This document shows, piece after piece, positions 31,089 through 43,740 of a stretch of 64,000 nucleotides of DNA. The stretch comes from Ypsolopha sequella. Its lineage: Eukaryota > Arthropoda > Insecta > Lepidoptera > Ypsolophidae. The notes below the pieces were generated by a model that worked only from the letters and a program-made list of their open reading frames with translations, did not search any database and had not been told where the DNA came from. A program made the position numbers and the translations under genes. Each line of letters opens with the position of its first letter. Within the stretch, counting starts at the first letter, position 1. The stretch is taken from NCBI GenBank assembly GCA_934047225.1, contig CAKOHE010000086.1, positions 248,001 through 312,000 on the forward strand, in the 5' to 3' direction.

Positions 31089-32495
31089 GTTTTGAATACC
31101 TACCCTATTTTTTATTGAAAACCTTGGATCTCTAAAATATATTTTTAATGTACGTAAAACCGCAAGCAAACCAAATAAATCATACTAGTCTTTGTAGAAA
31201 ACGACAAATGTAAAGGCAATTTTACAATAATCTCAAATAACATTACTTGTAATATTAATTTTTATCCTTTTAACAATGAGAACAAATAATATCATAATTT
31301 TACAATAATTCACAAAATGTGCCATCTACCGACTAAATAAAGAACTACGTACTAAAGGACTTTGCTAGTTACCTAGTTCCCTCCGTTATGTATCGTCAAT
31401 AATTTGTTTCGTAATGGTGGTCAATATGGCGTATTTAATCTTTCAACCTTAGCGAATTCCTTGGTTCAATTATAAAGCAAATCAAACAATAACTATACTC
31501 GAATTTTACCAAACAATTTATTATAATAAAATCCATAATTATTCCCAAAGTAATTTCTTTAAACTTACATCAGGACTCCGTAAAATTTCTCTCTGTACTA
31601 GTTTATAATTTTTTCTCCTAGGTGGCTCTACTAGTCAACTTCTCTATCTTTTTTTTCATATTTTAACACATATAAACGTTATGATTAAATAAATATATTC
31701 CTTTTACGTTGTTTATTTAATGAGTGAATGAAGCGATCAAAGTTTTTCGAGCCTACGCGATCAAACCAGCGCGCCCGCAGCATGAATGTTTATATCCGAC
31801 AACAATTCAAAAACTGCCACTTCGAACAGATCGTCGTAACAGACTAGTATTAGAGACAAAAGAATTTTCCATTTCCCAAGATCAAATGCAAGTCAAAATG
31901 GTCCGAAATGAAACGGTTATGACCGAACTGCTTATGGTGTTTAATTTACATAATTATATTTTTATCACTTTTCTGGCGCCATCTCGCGGACAAAAAATTT
32001 ACTAGCAAAGAAGCTCGGCTACCACTTTACTAAACTCCAGATTGAATTCAATGAATAAACGCCACCTACATAATCTCAACACAGAATTTCAAATACTTTT
32101 TCTATTGTGTAAACAATAACTTATCTGATCCTAAATATTAAGAGCTAGAAAAACTTATAAGGTTCTTTATCCCATGTGAAACCTTTGTCCGATCAATTAA
32201 ATGTCCGTCCGCGATTATAATTCGTGTTTTGATTAGACCTTCCATCTCCTACCTATTCGCGGTCAAATTACTCAAACTTCCTAGCACAAAACACAAGAGT
32301 TTCAAATTTTCACCGATAGATGGATCGATTTGAAATCGTTTCTCTAAAAGAACCTGCCTTACCGATGTTGTATAATTCTTATTATTTCTTTTGTTTGAAA
32401 AAATATTTTATTTTCGTATACCTAATAAATTTCCCTTTTGATTATGTTTTAGCCCAATTCAATCTTTTAGCAACCAATTTAAAGTAACTTTAATC
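31089..32495. other. AT-rich stretch, no supported gene
   Basis: A 93-codon open frame at 31724-32005 shows no recognisable motif and is not called. No strong repeat boundary is seen. Confidence 0.4.
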
Positions 32496-32864
32496 AGAGC
32501 CGGATTCAGTATTCTCTGTACTTCGTGCCACTAAAACTAGGGGCCCCGTCCTTCCCTTGTCTCTAATAAGTAAAAAAAAAATACTTTCGTTATAAAATTC
32601 ACTTATTATGTATCTAATTAAAGTGTAAATTAAATGTAATTCAACATCAAACTTAATTTCTCATACTTACTTATTTTCAATTAAAATTATCACAAGTTAG
32701 TATATGTAAGTAAAACTTTGTGTAAAAATAATTTTAATTACTTTTATGGTCGTAGCCGGTCTCGATTACCATAGATTTGAAAATTTATATTTTGGAGCCC
32801 CTTTCGGCGGGCCCCAGGGCTGTAGCCCCAGTTTCCCCTCCCCTTAGTTCGGCTCTGCTTTAAA
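32496..32864. mobile_element. TIR element with GGGGCCCC-type subterminal blocks
   Basis: Short inverted ends (CAGAGCCGGATTCAG against the complement of TTAGTTCGGCTCTG) with GGGGCCCCGTCC inside one end and GGGCCCCAGGGCTGTAGCCCC split across the other. Related wording (GTGCCGGATTAAGCC, GGGGCCTGTAGC) occurs in each array intron and at 26145. Confidence 0.5.
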
Positions 32865-33281
32865 ATAAATTTTAATGGATCTAAAACCTAATAATTCTTA
32901 GTCTATCATTAATCGTAATCAAATTATGACATAAAACTCCCTTTAAAATATTTTATAGGCCTTTTATCCAGAAGTAAAGAACAACTACATATTCTCTCCG
33001 ATGCGATTTTGACCTTAATATTACAATCGACAATAAAATTTGTACCAAATTACGTTCCATTTTTCTCTCGCTAAAGTTCTTATTACATTGCAATAAATAT
33101 GACAGCGCCATAATTCACGGGACATCTGATAGGACTCGCTCGAGATACGAGCGTAACCGGAATGAACAGTAACTCTTATTACAAGTAAGTGTTAGATTTA
33201 CGCAGTAAAGTCTGGTGCCATACACCTGTGTCGGCTTGGTTTGAGCTCAAAGGAAGCGCCCGGCGCGGGCGGTGCCGCTAG

Positions 33282-33379
33282 CCCTGCGTTCCGAAATAGA
33301 ATTATATCGCTAAAATCGATTACGAAAGTATGAAGTGAATGGCTTATGATCTATTGTAATTCTATTACGGACCGCAGGG
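33282..33379. mobile_element. 98-bp MITE with TAG target duplication
   Basis: Ends CCCTGCGTTCCGAAATAGAA and the complement of TTCTATTACGGACCGCAGGG, flanked by TAG on both sides. Same family as the insert in P copy A. Confidence 0.75.
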
Positions 33380-33605
33380 TAGGTTTACCTAGGTACTTAG
33401 TTTCATTCACATCATCTGATTCATCTTTTTGTTCATTATCTTTTCTCGTTCTGAAAGAAAAAATATTCACATTATTAGTTGATATACGTAATATGCATCT
33501 CTAAGTACATAATTTACGATATTAAAGTTAAAGAAAAAAAAATTATACACCGCGTCAAAATAATGTACTGGTGCAGTTTAACTAATAAATAAAATCAATA
33601 TAATA

Positions 33606-33830
33606 TATCGTCACGAAACGAATGCTCGAGGGGGTGTCAAGAGGTTTTCCGAGTTTGAACTGTGAAATGTAAGTCATACTCTACACGCTCTGTAAACCCA
33701 CGTTTCACCGACGATTATTACGTCCCAACGTGATGGGTGGTGGTTACGGTAAGCCCTATTGCCGTACCTACTCTGGGTACAAATACATGCTTTTTAGGGC
33801 ACCTATAATAAAAAGTAAATTGAATATTAC
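33606..33830 (-). repeat. SINE fragment
   Basis: Shares the order GTGTCA..AGGT..TCCGAG, TTTCACCGACGATTATTACG, TCCCAACGTGATGGGTGGTG and AAATACATGCTTTTTAGGGCA with the SINE at 63410-63768. It lacks the tRNA-like head. Confidence 0.65.
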
Positions 33831-33934
33831 TCTTACCTTAAAATATCCAACATTCTTTTTTGTCTCTCTCTATATGAAAATTTACTTCGATCTCCTTTAA
33901 ATTTTATTTTCTTTTGTCCCATTTTATATGTATA

Positions 33935-34941
33935 CAGGGTGGAAAAAATGAAAGGGCCCTGGAGGGGAACTACCTTAAATCCTTTAGTTAGCTCATTTTA
34001 CTGAAAGAAAACATTCCTTTATTTTTTAAAAGAAACAAAACTGCATTCAAAGATCTTCTAAAATTTGCTTGTCTCACCCGGGAACTGAACCAACTAAAAA
34101 TTAAAAAAATAAACCCTCGCTATTTTATTATACGAATCGGTAGGATTATTGTTCAGGATAAAATTTGTCTACTAAACTAAAGTCTTATACTCATCTGTTG
34201 TACGAGATACCCATGAAATTGAATATTTATTACAAGTTCTTTATTAACAATACCTAGTACTTTTCACTTGTAAAGTAATAATTATACGCCATTATTACAC
34301 AATGACAGCACGGAATGAAGGCAAAACAAAACAAAATTTTAATTTCGAACGAAATTTATGGTTAGAACTTCAAATTTGTTGCTCCGCGTTGCAAAAAAAA
34401 TACATTCCTTTTTTAAACTTTTCGTCAGTACGCCTAGTGCAAGAAGTAATTGTGCTCTGCATACATTTATTATTACCAATTAACGATTTTCTTATTGAAG
34501 TCTTCAAGGTACTTAAGATAAATAACATTAGCAAGCTTGTACTTCATACGATGTCTTTGGATGTAAGAGAGATAATAAAATTAGAACGTTTCATTTACTT
34601 GTTACAAGTGAACAGTATTAAGTATTGTTAACAAAGAACTTGTAATAAATATTTAATTTCATGAGTATCTCATACAACAGATGAGTGTAAGACCAAATGT
34701 TTATTAGACAAATTTTATTCTGAACAATAATCCTACCGATTCGTATGATAAAATAGCGAGGGTTTATTTTTTTAATTTTTAGTTGGTTCGATTCCCGGGT
34801 GAGACAAGCGAATTTCAGAATATCTTTGAATGCAGTTTTGTTTCTTTTAAAAAATAAAGGAATGTTTCCTTTCAGTAAAATGAGCTAACTAAACGATTTA
34901 AGGTAGCTCCCCTCCAGGGCCCTTAAATTTTTTCCACCCTG
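33935..34941. mobile_element. Fold-back DNA element with ~310-bp TIRs
   Basis: Ends start CAGGGTGGAAAAAA and are inverted over roughly 310 bp (33935-34250 against 34625-34941), flanked by TATA on both sides (33931-33934, 34942-34945). The unique centre carries an unrecognised 109-codon open frame (34302-34631) with two hydrophobic stretches. I do not assign it a function. Confidence 0.8.
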
Positions 34942-34945
34942 TATA

Positions 34946-35766
34946 TATTTTAAAAATGTTTATGGTTTTATAGCGCAGAGCGAAAACTGGCACAGGTCCG
35001 ACCTCCAGAGCGCTTCAGCGCGAACTGGTCGCAGGCGACAAACAGCGATCAGAGCGTTGCCGGAAGAAATTATATGTATTATTTCATATTTATTTCAAAT
35101 GTTAATTGTGATCAAAAAGCGTTCAACAAGTAACTTAAGTAATGTATGTAAAAAATTCTCGCATATTTTGAGATGTATAGCTTTAAAAATACATGTCATT
35201 AGCTCGATGTTAAGATTTTTTGAGCGCTGACTTTGCGGTTTTTTTCTATCGAGCGAAGTTAATTAAATTACGTTTTCAGAAAGACAAGTTACTTAAGTAT
35301 ATCCTCGTTTATAATATATATATTTTTTTGGATTTTTAATAACGTAATTACTAACGGTATGAATTAAACAAAATGTTCGTTTTATAATTGAGGATTGATC
35401 AACTTTCAATAACAAAACAGCGCTTCAGGGGAGCGGACTACATACAAATACACGCTCGCGAACTAGCTAATGCCGCAAAATCCTATTTGTACAGAAAGTT
35501 TTTGAGGCCTAAATCGGTCCCGTGTCCCTGCAGAATGAAAATCTCTGATTCCAAAAAGCAGCTTCTGTCACTCATTTCTCCGCTGTAAAACTGAGACAAT
35601 CAAGAAAAGCAATCGTAAAAATTATGTAAAAACATGATCAATGAAATACACAAAAATCATTTCTAAATGCCCTGTAATAACCTATAAACATCGAGATCCG
35701 TACCGCCAACATGTTCAATGCGTTGTCTTAAGGCGACGGTGTCCGCTTTTTCCTGAATAAATTATA
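34946..35766. other. Non-repetitive stretch, no supported gene
   Basis: A 66-codon frame at 35388-35588 contains SVPCPCR and a basic tail that may be a decayed exon, but nothing identifies it. Confidence 0.4.
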
Positions 35767-36028
35767 CAAGGTGACTTTTTGATCATCGTCCAAATTCATA
35801 CTGGTGGCTTAGTAAGTGATCAGTATCATGGATCAATAAAAATTTTTGTGAAATTCATAAAATAAAATTTCGACTCCCCATAGTGATTCACTCGGGACTG
35901 GAAGTGAATTTCTATGGGAAGCCGAAATTTCATTTGACAAATTTCACAAAAATTGTTATTGATCCGAGATACTGATCACTTATCAAGCCTCCAGTATGAA
36001 TTTGGACGATGATCAAAAAGTCACCTTG
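35767..36028. mobile_element. 262-bp palindromic MITE, TA target
   Basis: Ends CAAGGTGACTTTTTGATCATC and inverted copy, with terminal repeats of about 110 bp and TA on both sides. A truncated relative lies at 42950-43107. Confidence 0.75.
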
Positions 36029-36341
36029 TATATCTCTATATCGTGAACGCACCGCGCCACCGAACGACAGTGATAAAACGACACGCTATGACTGCAGTGC
36101 GAGTGAGACAAGTGTATAAGGTAGGTCCGTTCGACTAGGCCACAGACAGAGCACTCGCGTGTACCGGATTGATACCATAACATATTTCCTATTGTTCATA
36201 AACTCCGACAGATATTTCTACGTAAAGCCACCTTTCTTTACCCTATGTGATCCTAGCAAAACCAGCATTTCAGATAGTTTTTCTTTTTTAGCCACCAGAC
36301 AAATAGCGACACTACCTTAATCGCCTTAAGACCATACGAGC

Positions 36342-38530
36342 CTCAGAATAAGGAATACAAATAGAAGCCTGGGTAAAATAAGAACTGGGCATTAGCCATT
36401 GTACTCATCTAACGTAAATTACTCCTGTGTACGAGTGAATGAAACACCGGACCGCACTTACTTTATATTTTTTCCTGGTGTGTCACTAGATTGAACCAAA
36501 CAAATGTCAGACGGATGTAATTTGGATGTATTTTAAATATTATAATACCATCAAATTAAATATGTCTCATCATTGTATCGTTGTGTTGTAATATCGTTCG
36601 TTGCGTGCATCACATCTTAATTTGGTAGCATCGAAATGTCTAATGCATTTTGCGAAAGTTTACAGCTTCACCGAGAGCAATTAAATATTTTGGTGCTCTT
36701 CCTCTCAAAATTCGTGAAAGTGTGATTTATTATTGTTTGTGTTGATTGTTTTTTAACATTATCATAAAATGTCTTGTGCGATTAAAGGCTGTAAATCGCA
36801 TACAGAACGAAAAGAAAACAACCATGAAGCAATATCATTTCATCGGTGAGTTCTGATAGTTTTTATGTTAATAAGTTACAGGATCATACCTAAAACTCAG
36901 TAACAATAATAGTAGTTCTTGTAAATCATACTCGTGTTCAATTCTACACCGATATTTGCCTGTTTTATAAAGATTTTCTGCCGACTGCCGAGGTTATGTT
37001 TTTTCGCATAGTGATGTACTAAAGTCCGTGTGGCAAACTATCGAACATTGGTTCCCGTGGCAGCCGTGCATAAAGAATAATACCGCAGATTAATTGCAGC
37101 GCGAGTTAAAAGAAAGATAATGCCGAATAAATATCGCAATATTTTTTTGTTACAGATTTCCAAAAAGGGAAGAATTAAAAAATGAATGGCTTAGACGAAT
37201 AATTGGACCAAATTGGGCAATTAAAAAAAGAAGTCATATTTGTTCGAAACACTTTACGCCGGATTCTTTTGGACCAAACGAAAATTTAAAATGGAGACTG
37301 TTAAAAGCAGATGCTTTACCGACTAGATACAGACACATTGGTAACCTTTAAATAATTATGTATAATAGCATTATCAATCTTGTTTGTAGGTACGTGCTTG
37401 TACTAAAGTATATTAACTCGATAATTTTTCAATTTTAGGCAAGAGAACCAGTACCTATGGATGTTTGTGGTGTAGAAAAGTGCATGCTTCTATGTTCGCA
37501 AATCGTTACGGAAACCCTGTTCAGAACTTGTACGTTACTTGCGTGATCGACTTCACGAAGAAATTCCGCAGATCAAGGCATTTTCGTACTTAGTGGTTGA
37601 CAATAAAAATACTTTGACAGGGTAGTTCTATCGTGAAATGAATTTTGGGAATGCTTATTGACTTGAACTGCGCATAATTTGATTTCTTATTACAGGTTAT
37701 TAGGTATTTTAATCGTTCATTATTTGTTTTTAGTTATTATTCAAGATAAGTTGATGTTTATTTGATAGAAATAATAAAAAAAAAAAAAATTACCTCTGTA
37801 GTAATTGCGCTGTCATCGCTCATCATTGACATAATATTATTATTACGAATCCTATAAGTCTATGATTATTATGATTTCTATTGTTGTAATTAATTCCTTC
37901 CTCCTTGATTGAACAAAGACGCGTCATCAACGAATATCTATTTGATTGAGTTAAGAGGCGACTTAAAAATTATCCACTTAAATAGTTTACGATTGTATCT
38001 CTGATACAAGCCACAGCATTTTTTGTACTAGAAACAAGCACAATTTTGGACTTGACTTATGTACATACCTGCCTACAATATAGTAATTTGCACTTAATAA
38101 AAATATAATGCTAAAAGAAAGATATCCTTTTATTAATTCCTTATTTACACAATATAACATGTGTCCCACTGGGGTAGACAGAGACCACTTTGCTACTAAT
38201 TCTCTTGGCCTCCTTCCAAAGCAAGAGGATGTCACCAGAAAGGTCGGTGCCTCCTGCATTCTCTTTTTTTTCACACTTTCATACGATATAATGTGTGGTA
38301 AGCAGATTGGTCGTGGTTCATTTCAATTTGGTTTATTTATCGTAGTCAAAAATCGACATCGTTACATCACTAGCAAAGTAACGAACCAGTGACAACCTAC
38401 CTAATTAAGAAAAAACCAATACATATCCATCTCTCTCTAACGCACTAGAATGTCGTAAGAAAATCAAGGATAGGTGTCTTTCTCCGCGTATTATTTTAGC
38501 CAGGCTTCTATTTGTATTCCTTATTCTGAG
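36342..38530 (+). mobile_element. P-superfamily DNA transposon, copy B
   Basis: Same termini as copy A, in opposite orientation, with its own perfect 8-bp duplication ATACGAGC (36334-36341 and 38531-38538). At 2189 bp it is too short for a full P transposase (usually 750-870 residues) and keeps only the THAP-coding exons plus a 3' region. A segment at 37990-38400 is conserved with copy A (23140-23470) and is open on both strands; which strand, if any, codes is unclear. Confidence 0.88.
36769..37593 (+). CDS. THAP-only protein of P copy B (three exons)
   Basis: Exons 36769-36845, 37156-37340 and 37439-37593, with donors GTGAGT and GTAACC and acceptors TTGTTACAG and CAATTTTAG, join in phase to a 138-residue frame. 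Exon 1 gives MSCAIKGCKSH with the first zinc pair. Exon 2 gives EWLRRIIGPNWAIKK, then ICSKHFTPDSFGP with the C-x2-H pair, and ALPTRYRH at the AVP-box position. Exon 3 adds 51 codons (TYGCLWCRK ... DFTKKFRRSR) and a stop. The THAP domain appears complete and no catalytic domain is present. Such a product could bind element ends without cutting them, as the truncated KP repressor does in Drosophila. That role is an inference. Confidence 0.65.
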
Positions 38531-38538
38531 ATACGAGC

Positions 38539-40446
38539 AACCATAACACGTGATCATACATTTGTGTTTGAAAATAATCTGACAAACAAAGCAACTTCAA
38601 TCCATCGTAATCCCAACGTAATCTAGCATCGTCTGCAAAACAGAATAGTTTTCAACACATAAATTTAGCGCTGCCTGCTTTTGAACAGTTTTTTTCATAT
38701 AATAGTGACAGCCCTTTTAGTACCTAAACGTGCAGCCATTGATATGCAGCGCTTTTTCGCTTTATGAATCTAATCTGTGTGTTGTTTTGTTTGTTGTTGT
38801 TGATAATGGACGCCATACACCGGTATTGCTGAAAAATAGTGATTAATTTAAATAAACCAATAATGCAAGATAAAGATAAAACAAAGCAAGTGGATATAAT
38901 TACAAAATCCAGTCGTAAAATTACCCTACAAGGTTTGTACAAATAATTGTTTAAACGCATCCAACAAGATTCTGCTTGGAAGTTATTTGATTTAAATTTT
39001 TATCATAATAAGAATTCAAAGCTTTTGATCATTGATATCTTTTGATAGACATTGTTTCTGAGAGTCAACAATTGATGTAAAATTGTTAAATATAAACTAT
39101 AAATCGTTTTTTGACATTTGATAGACCAAATAATTTCTTCAAACCTTTCATAAATCCTTTTGACTTAAGTACATGTCAGGCGAAAACCCTTCAACATAGC
39201 TCGTTGTCTTCGACATTACCTCAAAATAACAGGCACCTGTGCTCAGTCAGTCTATCAGGTGGCACCTCAACACTGAAATACTCATGAAGACACATGAAGG
39301 AAATCTGACTCTATTACTGGACCAACCCTCAATTTCTCTTTTCAGTCTTTAGTTTTCCCTCAGTTACAGTGAAATAAAATATAATTTTCCCGAACTGATA
39401 GATTGATACAAGATTAATAGCACAGATACTCAAATTTTTCAGTTGTAAAAATTGTTTACCGGCAGAATAATTCTCTTTCAGAACTGTTTATGTAACTCCA
39501 ATGGATATAACGGTTGTCAATCCTCATGGCAACCCAAATTTGGTGCAATAACAATAAAGCCAGAAGCTTCCACTTTGCCATTGACCCATGGTAAGTAACT
39601 GTAATATACTTCCTGCTATTATAGACAAATACTTATCTCTCAGTTTAGTTAAATAAATGTAGACAGTTTATAAATACTAGGCTCCCCCTATTTACCAATT
39701 CTCTTACTGCAGTACCAAACATTTTATAGCTTATGTGTACCCACTGACCTTTCATAATTTAAATCAGTCATGGAAAATAAATTAGTTTTTATTAAAATTC
39801 AATGACAAAGTGTTCATATATTTTGAAGTATTGACCCTATACCCTTTTCTTGCAGAATAATCCATTCTACTCTATTAATGAATTCATGAATTTAAACATA
39901 AAGCCATGTTCATTTCCTAATTAGACATTTAAATTTGTTTTTAATTAACATTTTTAATAATGGATTTCATATGTATACCGATTGTGTATGTACAATTGTA
40001 CATATTTTGCATTTAATGTGATATTTATATTAATAATAACTGACAAACCTTCTATAACGGACTTTGTTATATGGTGAATAAATATCTTATATCTTATATC
40101 TATAATACTGAGTGAAAACTAAGAACTGGACCTGATTCGTAATTCATTTAATTTTTCAGGCTTAAGGCTTCAAACAAGGAACAATCACTCAAAAGTCCTT
40201 CACTGAACCCCGGACAAACCCTTCCTTCAACCAACGAAGCCAATGACTCAACCAAGTCTTACTTCTACCGCCCGTGCATTATACTGAAGCCTTCCTTATG
40301 GTATAAAAGAAGCGGATGTCCATTATTTACATTAGTTCTCTACTTAAAGCACAACAAAAGTTCTACCAACCATGGTTCATTACTAAATTGCTTCTATCTT
40401 TATTCCGGCAAAAGATTGTGACCTTAAGGGCCACATTGCTGTATCA
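38539..40446. other. Stretch without a supported gene
   Basis: AT-rich, with short open frames only. No repeat boundary or domain recognised. Confidence 0.4.
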
Positions 40447-40548
40447 AACCAAAGTTTGCAGTAAAATAAATAAAAGTGTCCATACAAAAAATTATGTTGT
40501 TATTGAAAACTTATCAAAGACCGCCAAAGACACATTAGCAGAGGTTTA
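40447..40548 (+). repeat. ~100-bp segment duplicated at 47708-47795
   Basis: The run from AGTTTGCAGTAAAATAAATA to TTAGCAGAGGTTTAA is nearly identical at both places, apart from a 10-base difference (CGCCAAAGAC) and single-base changes. It is open as KVCSKINKSVHTKNYVVIE... ending in a stop, so it may be a copied exon, but no family is recognised. Confidence 0.55.
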
Positions 40549-42018
40549 AGGGAAGAGCGCAAGACTCCGCGGCCATACAAAACGATTTAGCTTCTCATTT
40601 GTACGCTAATGCATTAAATCAAATAAAACTTTGAGTAACTTCATCTTTTTCACAACCTACAAGTCCGATTTAACTTTAAATTTCAGATAATCAACACGCT
40701 TAGGAAATACAAGCACTTGGATATCTATTTTTTAAGCTCCAAAATGTTACATTTTCATGTTCGATTTTCTTAAGCATTTCTCAAGTAAAAACAATTTATA
40801 TTGAATTTCGGACCCGTGGTAGTTCATAAATATTTGGAAAATGCAGTTATTTCGTAGGTAGAAAGTATAGGATTTCAGTAAATACTCGTAGCTATGGGCT
40901 TTTGCATTCGAAATCGCGGGCGCAAATTACATAAATGGAAATGGAGAAATTATTGAGTATGGTGGACAGATTTTTCGTGCAAAAATGGGTGAGTACTATT
41001 TGTATTTTTACCTTATAAATACAATGTATTTCGTTTATAAATTAGGTCATGCATCTTGGATTTGGCCATTAATTTGATTGGTCTGCAACACCTTATAACT
41101 ATTATCCTGCCATTGCCATCTAACACGCAATGAGAGGCCACGCCAAGTGTTCACTGTGGCGGCGCGGCGCTACGGCTTTTATCAAAGAAAACGCCGCCGC
41201 GCCGCTGCCGCTTCAGTCACGTGTCGAGTAGTGGGTGGCGCTCCCGCACTTTAGTACATTCATTTTGGATATAAACAACTATAACTTCATATATTTGTTC
41301 TCTCCACACATCGCAAAAAGCTCCTCATGATGACAGACAGCAAGAAAATAACAGACAGATAGGCAACAAAGTGATCCTATAAGGGTTCCGTCTTTTTCAT
41401 TCTGAGGCACGGAACCCTAAAAAGTATTTCATTTTAGCCTCTATTACAAAAACTGTTCATAACGACGATTAGTACATGTCTGTTTAAGGTTTGCAAAATA
41501 ATTTGATCCTATACAGGAGTAAAAATAATTATGCAGTCCCTTTTTATTCTGAGAGATTATTCTATGAAACTAATAGATCACATAAAAAAGTGAACTGCGG
41601 AAATAAAGGTTATATTCAGATAACTACTACTGGGGCTAAATTTAATAACTATCTATTAGGGATGATCCAATTGAATTTCACAGTAAATATCCATTTAGTT
41701 ACACATATAACACAGTAATCGTCCAAAATATTTTACATAGGTACTATTATATTGTGTTCGTTAGACAAACAGGAACAGGAGATCATTCATTTTTTTATTT
41801 TGCATGTTGTTTCTTTTGAATTAAATAACCAAAGGCACTAAAAACGAAAGTACGAAAGGATGTCCTGATCTGAGTAAGCTGTGAGTACAAAATGAACAAG
41901 TACGGAGCAGGGAGCGGGGCGCGGGGGGAGGGCGCGCTCGTGCCGGCCGCGAATGACCGAAACAGCTACAACAATTGTGAGAATCCAAATCTCGCGCGCG
42001 TAAGTTTTACCGTCTAGC
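40549..42018. other. Non-coding stretch with GC-rich patches
   Basis: A GC-rich, partly palindromic block (GGCGGCGCGGCGC, near 41158-41220) and a short fold-back around GGGTTCCGT/ACGGAACCC at 41384-41410 stand out. No supported gene. Confidence 0.45.
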
Positions 42019-42234
42019 CACAGTATAAGCAAAGACAGTAGGGAAACTACCTGTAAGCGCTCCGATTCGAGCCTCAGACATCAGACGCGTGCTCTACACG
42101 CCGTCTAAGCAGACATGGGGGGTCAATCGCTGGGGCCGGCGGTGGCGCCGCGCCGCGCTTGCCTTGCCAGTACGCGCAGACGTAAGCGGGTGATAAGACG
42201 TGGCGTTTGTAAAGTCTGTGCCGACCTGAACACG

Positions 42235-42326
42235 ATGTCGCAAAGATATTGTTGCGCATTTGGATGCCTAAATTCGTCACGAAAAAAGGAAATCGCCTAT
42301 TTTAAACTTCCGGCTGATGTCCAAAG
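42235..42326 (+). CDS. THAP first exon in P-like copy C
   Basis: Encodes MSQRYCCAFGCLNSSRKKEI then AYFKLPADVQ and ends at a good donor (CCAAAG|GTAAGAC). The C...C pair and the FKLP segment match the start of THAP domains. I cannot find the second-half exon inside the element, so the domain is incomplete here. Confidence 0.6.
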
Positions 42327-43107
42327 GTAAGACTAAAAAATATCACTCAAGAGTAGTACCTACTTACATTACAAATTAAATTTTTGAAATTGTCGCGTTC
42401 TTTTTATGTATGTTCATACTGTCTGTTACCAGGGCAAAATAAATAGTTAATAGATTTAAGTACGCTTGTAAGAACAAAAAGCAGGTTTCTTTGAATTTGA
42501 ATTTGACTTTTTTGTCGGTTGTCGCCGCCGTCGCCGCCGCCGCGCTGCCGCAAGCAAGTCTAGCCAACCAATCGGTGGAGCGGCGCGCGGTACTTTCAAT
42601 CAAACGGCAGATACGACGAATATGCGGATTATGTCTCAGAGTAAATATATTTATGGTATACAACTCCGCTATTATAGAATTTGCTGGAATGGGTCAGAGT
42701 AAATGTGGAGGAAGTTACCGTGGGCAATCATTACGTAAACAATCATCTATCTTTAGCTATAGTAGAAAAAAAGTCATGTCTATCTGTACATTAAATATTT
42801 TTTATGAAATTTAAAATTTAACGAGTTATTTATTAGTAAATATTTTTGTGCTGAGGCCAAAACTACAATTTTTGTCTCTCTGTCTATCTTTCTGTCTTAA
42901 ATTCAAATTCAAATTAAAAAAATAGTTTATTTTGCAAAGTAGGTATATACAAGATAACTTTTTGATCATCGTCCAAATTCATGCTGGAGGCTTGATAAGT
43001 GATCAGTATCTTGGATTAGTAACAATTTTTGTGAAATTTCATTTTACGAATTTCACCAAAATTGTTATTGATGCATGATACCGATCACTTACCAAGCCAC
43101 CAGTATT

Positions 43108-43290
43108 TAAGTTCGCCGGTACAAGCCCGCGAGGGCGAAGCGCGAGCGGGCGCAGTTCCTAGGGATGTCCCCGGTCACTAGGGATGGGAAAAATTGACAT
43201 TATTGACAGAAAGTTCGCCGGAACAAGCCCGCGAGCGCGAAGCGCGAGCGAGCGCAGTTCCTAGGGATGTCCCCGGTCACTAGGGATGGG
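43108..43290. repeat. Tandem duplication, ~103-bp period
   Basis: Two copies of AAGTTCGCCGG(T/A)ACAAGCCCGCGAG to GGTCACTAGGGATGGGAA. The GC-rich, partly palindromic part GCGAAGCGCGAGC recurs in each. Confidence 0.75.
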
Positions 43291-43369
43291 AATTTTTTTT
43301 TTTCTAAAATTTGTTACAAAAAAATTTTGTTTTGGCCATATCTTCGGAACGGAAGGTGGTACATCCCTA

Positions 43370-43740
43370 GGGGTCCGACCATAGGGTGACAAAAAAGTTT
43401 TTTTTTTTTTCAAATGTCAAAACTTTAACGGCCCGTATCTCCGAGACGGCTTGAGTTAGACCCATGTTGATGGGTGTCTAAGAAAAGGTCTCGCCGAGAT
43501 CTAGCCCCCCCCGGTGTCAAAACTTTAACGGCCCGTATCTCCCAAAAGGCTGGAGCTAGACCCATGTTCATGGTACTCTAAGAAAAGGGCTCGACGAGAT
43601 CTTTCTGAAAATAAAATAAAAAAAATAAAAAGTCGAAAAAAAAAAATATTGCCAAAACTTTGATCGGCCATATCTCCTGAACCGTAAGTCCTAGCGAGTT
43701 GCGGTTTCGACTTTAGTGATCGGTTTGCCAAGCGCTACCC
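43370..43740. repeat. Degenerate direct repeats around CGGCCCGTATCTCC
   Basis: Two clear copies (AAAACTTTAACGGCCCGTATC to CGAGATCT, about 88-bp spacing) and two weaker relatives (TTTTGGCCATATCTTCGGAAC at 43330, GATCGGCCATATCTCCTGAAC at 43663). Nothing coding is supported. Confidence 0.6.

Noticed and set aside
42074..42280. GC-rich minus frame opposite the THAP exon of copy C
   Set aside because: The proline- and alanine-rich translation comes from GC-rich DNA; the plus-strand exon has the THAP motif and a donor.
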